Assembly: GCA_964484935.1 (NCBI GenBank)
Contig: CAZAFW010000071.1
Location: 1 to 6,814, forward strand
Source: BM714 sp964484935
GTDB lineage: Bacteria > Bacillota > Clostridia > Peptostreptococcales > BM714
Direction of reading: 5' to 3'
DNA: 6,814 bases
Each line of letters starts with the position of its first letter. Within the stretch, counting starts at the first letter, position 1. The notes under the pieces were generated by a model. It did not search any database, had not been told where the DNA came from, and worked only from the letters and a program-made list of their open reading frames with translations. Below are positions 6,019 to 6,814 of the stretch, in pieces. The translations under genes and the position numbers were made by a program.

Positions 6019-6681
6019 GTGAACGCAAAAGAGATCATAGCAAAAAGAGCGGCTCAGGAATTCAAGGATGGCATGGTTGTGAATTTGGGTTTTGGAATAC
6101 CAATTCTGGCAGGAAACAATATCCCGGAGGGAGTGAATGTAACCCTTCAATCCGAGAATGGAATGCTTAACTTTGGAGCTACCGCACCGATAGGCGAGGA
6201 CGATCCATGCATGTGCAGCGCCGGGGGAGCTCCGATAAAAGAGCTTGCAGGATGCAGCGTGTTCAATTTGGATACATCCTTCCTTATTATCCGCGGAGGC
6301 CATGTAGATATGACAATGCTCGGAGCGCTTGAAGTAGACCAGATGGGCAACATAGCCAATTGGGCAATGCCTTATGGCGAAGGCAAATACGGTCCGGGAA
6401 TGGGCGGAGCGATGGATCTTCTGGCCGGTGCCAAGAAAGTTCTTGTTACCACTACGCATACAACAAAAGGCGGAGATTCGAAGATACTCAAGAAGTGCAC
6501 TCTTCCGCTATCTGCTGCTGGGGTGGTAAAGGTTATTGTAACAGAACTGGCTTTCATGGAAGTGACCGAAGAGGGTCTCGTTCTCAAGGAAGTGGCTCCG
6601 GGAGTTTCTGTTGAAGAAGTGCTCGCAAAAACCGAAGCGGAACTTATAGTGCCTGAAAATGTAGGGGTAATGAAGTTTTAG
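6019..6681 (+). CDS. atoA: CoA-transferase subunit B (AtoA/CtfB type), catalytic subunit
   Basis: Beta subunit of the class I CoA-transferase, 220 residues, the normal length. It starts at GTG 6019 with AAGGGGGG (6005-6012) 6 bases upstream; that ribosome site overlaps the stop codon of subunit A, which suggests coupled translation. The signature SENG (45-48) contains Glu46, the residue that forms the glutamyl-CoA thioester intermediate in this family. Other marks are VNLGFGIP (21-28), AGGAP (68-72), LIIRGGHVDMTMLGALEVD (89-107), NWAMP and the glycine loop GPGMGGAMDL (125-134). It is the last gene of the operon, with a strong terminator starting 25 bases after its stop. Together with subunit A it would release the reduced acid product while conserving the thioester bond. 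Confidence 0.93.
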   Translation: MNAKEIIAKRAAQEFKDGMVVNLGFGIPILAGNNIPEGVNVTLQSENGMLNFGATAPIGEDDPCMCSAGGAPIKELAGCSVFNLDTSFLIIRGGHVDMTMLGALEVDQMGNIANWAMPYGEGKYGPGMGGAMDLLAGAKKVLVTTTHTTKGGDSKILKKCTLPLSAAGVVKVIVTELAFMEVTEEGLVLKEVAPGVSVEEVLAKTEAELIVPENVGVMKF

Positions 6682-6706
6682 GTATTTACATGTAGTTACA
6701 TATCGA

Positions 6707-6756
6707 AGAAGAGGGACCGTCCTTCGGCATTTGTGCCGGAGGACGGTCCCTCTTTT
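6707..6756 (+). terminator. Strong intrinsic terminator ending the operon
   Basis: A hairpin of about 23 base pairs with two G-T pairs: the arm 6707-6729 (AGAGGGACCGTCCTTCGGCA at its core) pairs with 6734-6756 around a TTTG loop (6730-6733). The right arm runs into TCTTTTGATTTG, a T-rich tail for the rightward operon. On the minus strand the tail after the stem is TTCTTCG, so it may also slow transcription arriving from the convergent gene at the right edge, but less efficiently. Confidence 0.92.
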
Positions 6757-6762
6757 GATTTG

Positions 6763-6814
6763 TTACTCAACTTCGAATGTGCATTCCACAACAGAAGTGA
6801 TTTCTTTCATTATC
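6763..6814 (-). CDS. C-terminal end of a leftward gene of unknown function (runs off the right edge)
   Basis: On the minus strand an open frame enters at the right edge and ends at TAA (6765-6763), reading IMKEITSVVECTFEVE. It stops 6 bases from the operon terminator, so two convergent genes would share that terminator. Sixteen residues are too few to assign a family. Whether it is really coding rests mainly on position and on the well-placed stop codon. Confidence 0.35.
   Translation of the reverse strand, partial: IMKEITSVVECTFEVE

Noticed and set aside
5671..6459. A 262-codon minus-strand frame spanning the two CoA-transferase genes
   Set aside because: It is antisense to two well-conserved genes, crosses their junction, and shows no domain-like pattern; it is a shadow of the real reading frames.
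6685..6702. Two TTACAT copies 10 bases apart after the last operon gene
   Set aside because: They are too short and A+T-rich to distinguish from chance, and they sit between a stop codon and a terminator.
1..6814. CRISPR arrays, insertion sequences, tRNA or rRNA genes, selenocysteine insertion
   Set aside because: I saw no regularly spaced repeats, transposase motifs or terminal repeats, no tRNA-like cloverleaf, and no in-frame TGA within the conserved part of any gene.

Overview
The window looks like chromosomal DNA from an amino-acid- or organic-acid-fermenting anaerobe of the Firmicutes, class Clostridia. The grounds are the gene content (an acyl-CoA dehydrogenase with its own electron-transferring flavoprotein and an AtoDA-type CoA-transferase), strong purine-rich ribosome binding sites, use of GTG and TTG starts, moderate G+C content, and control by a sigma-54 activator. 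Genus and species cannot be fixed from the sequence.

Layout, left to right. Positions 1-61 hold the first 20 codons of a leftward gene that begins like PIN-domain/PhoH-type proteins. Positions 62-297 are a divergent intergenic region without a gene. A rightward regulator gene (298-2046) encodes two PAS sensor domains, a sigma-54-interacting AAA+ domain and a Fis-type helix-turn-helix. The next 237 bases (2047-2283) are dense with signals: a perfect dyad flanked by A and T runs with an unusually long loop, a second hairpin ending in a T run, and a near-perfect -24/-12 promoter (TGGCAC-N5-TTGCA). Five closely spaced rightward genes follow: acyl-CoA dehydrogenase (2284-3420), etfB (3435-4229), etfA (4247-5248), CoA-transferase subunit A (5296-6006) and subunit B (6019-6681). 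A strong terminator at 6707-6756 closes the operon. It also separates the operon from the tail of a leftward gene at the right edge.

How the parts fit: the regulator probably senses a small molecule or metabolic state through its PAS domains and activates sigma-54 RNA polymerase at the promoter just downstream of its own gene. The enzymes would form a reductive acyl-CoA module: the dehydrogenase with EtfAB reduces an enoyl-CoA (crotonyl-CoA or a similar short-chain thioester), and the CoA-transferase exchanges CoA between the saturated acid and another carboxylate, releasing the end product. No thiolase, hydratase, dehydratase or aminomutase gene is present, so the starting substrate is not visible.

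Most of this is a recognisable metabolic operon. I do not see a wholly new system. The points that merit a second look are a four-cysteine cluster in EtfB next to the partner-docking loop, a Tyr in place of the usual flavin-contacting His in EtfA, and the long-loop dyad upstream of the sigma-54 promoter, which may be a terminator, an activator site, or both.
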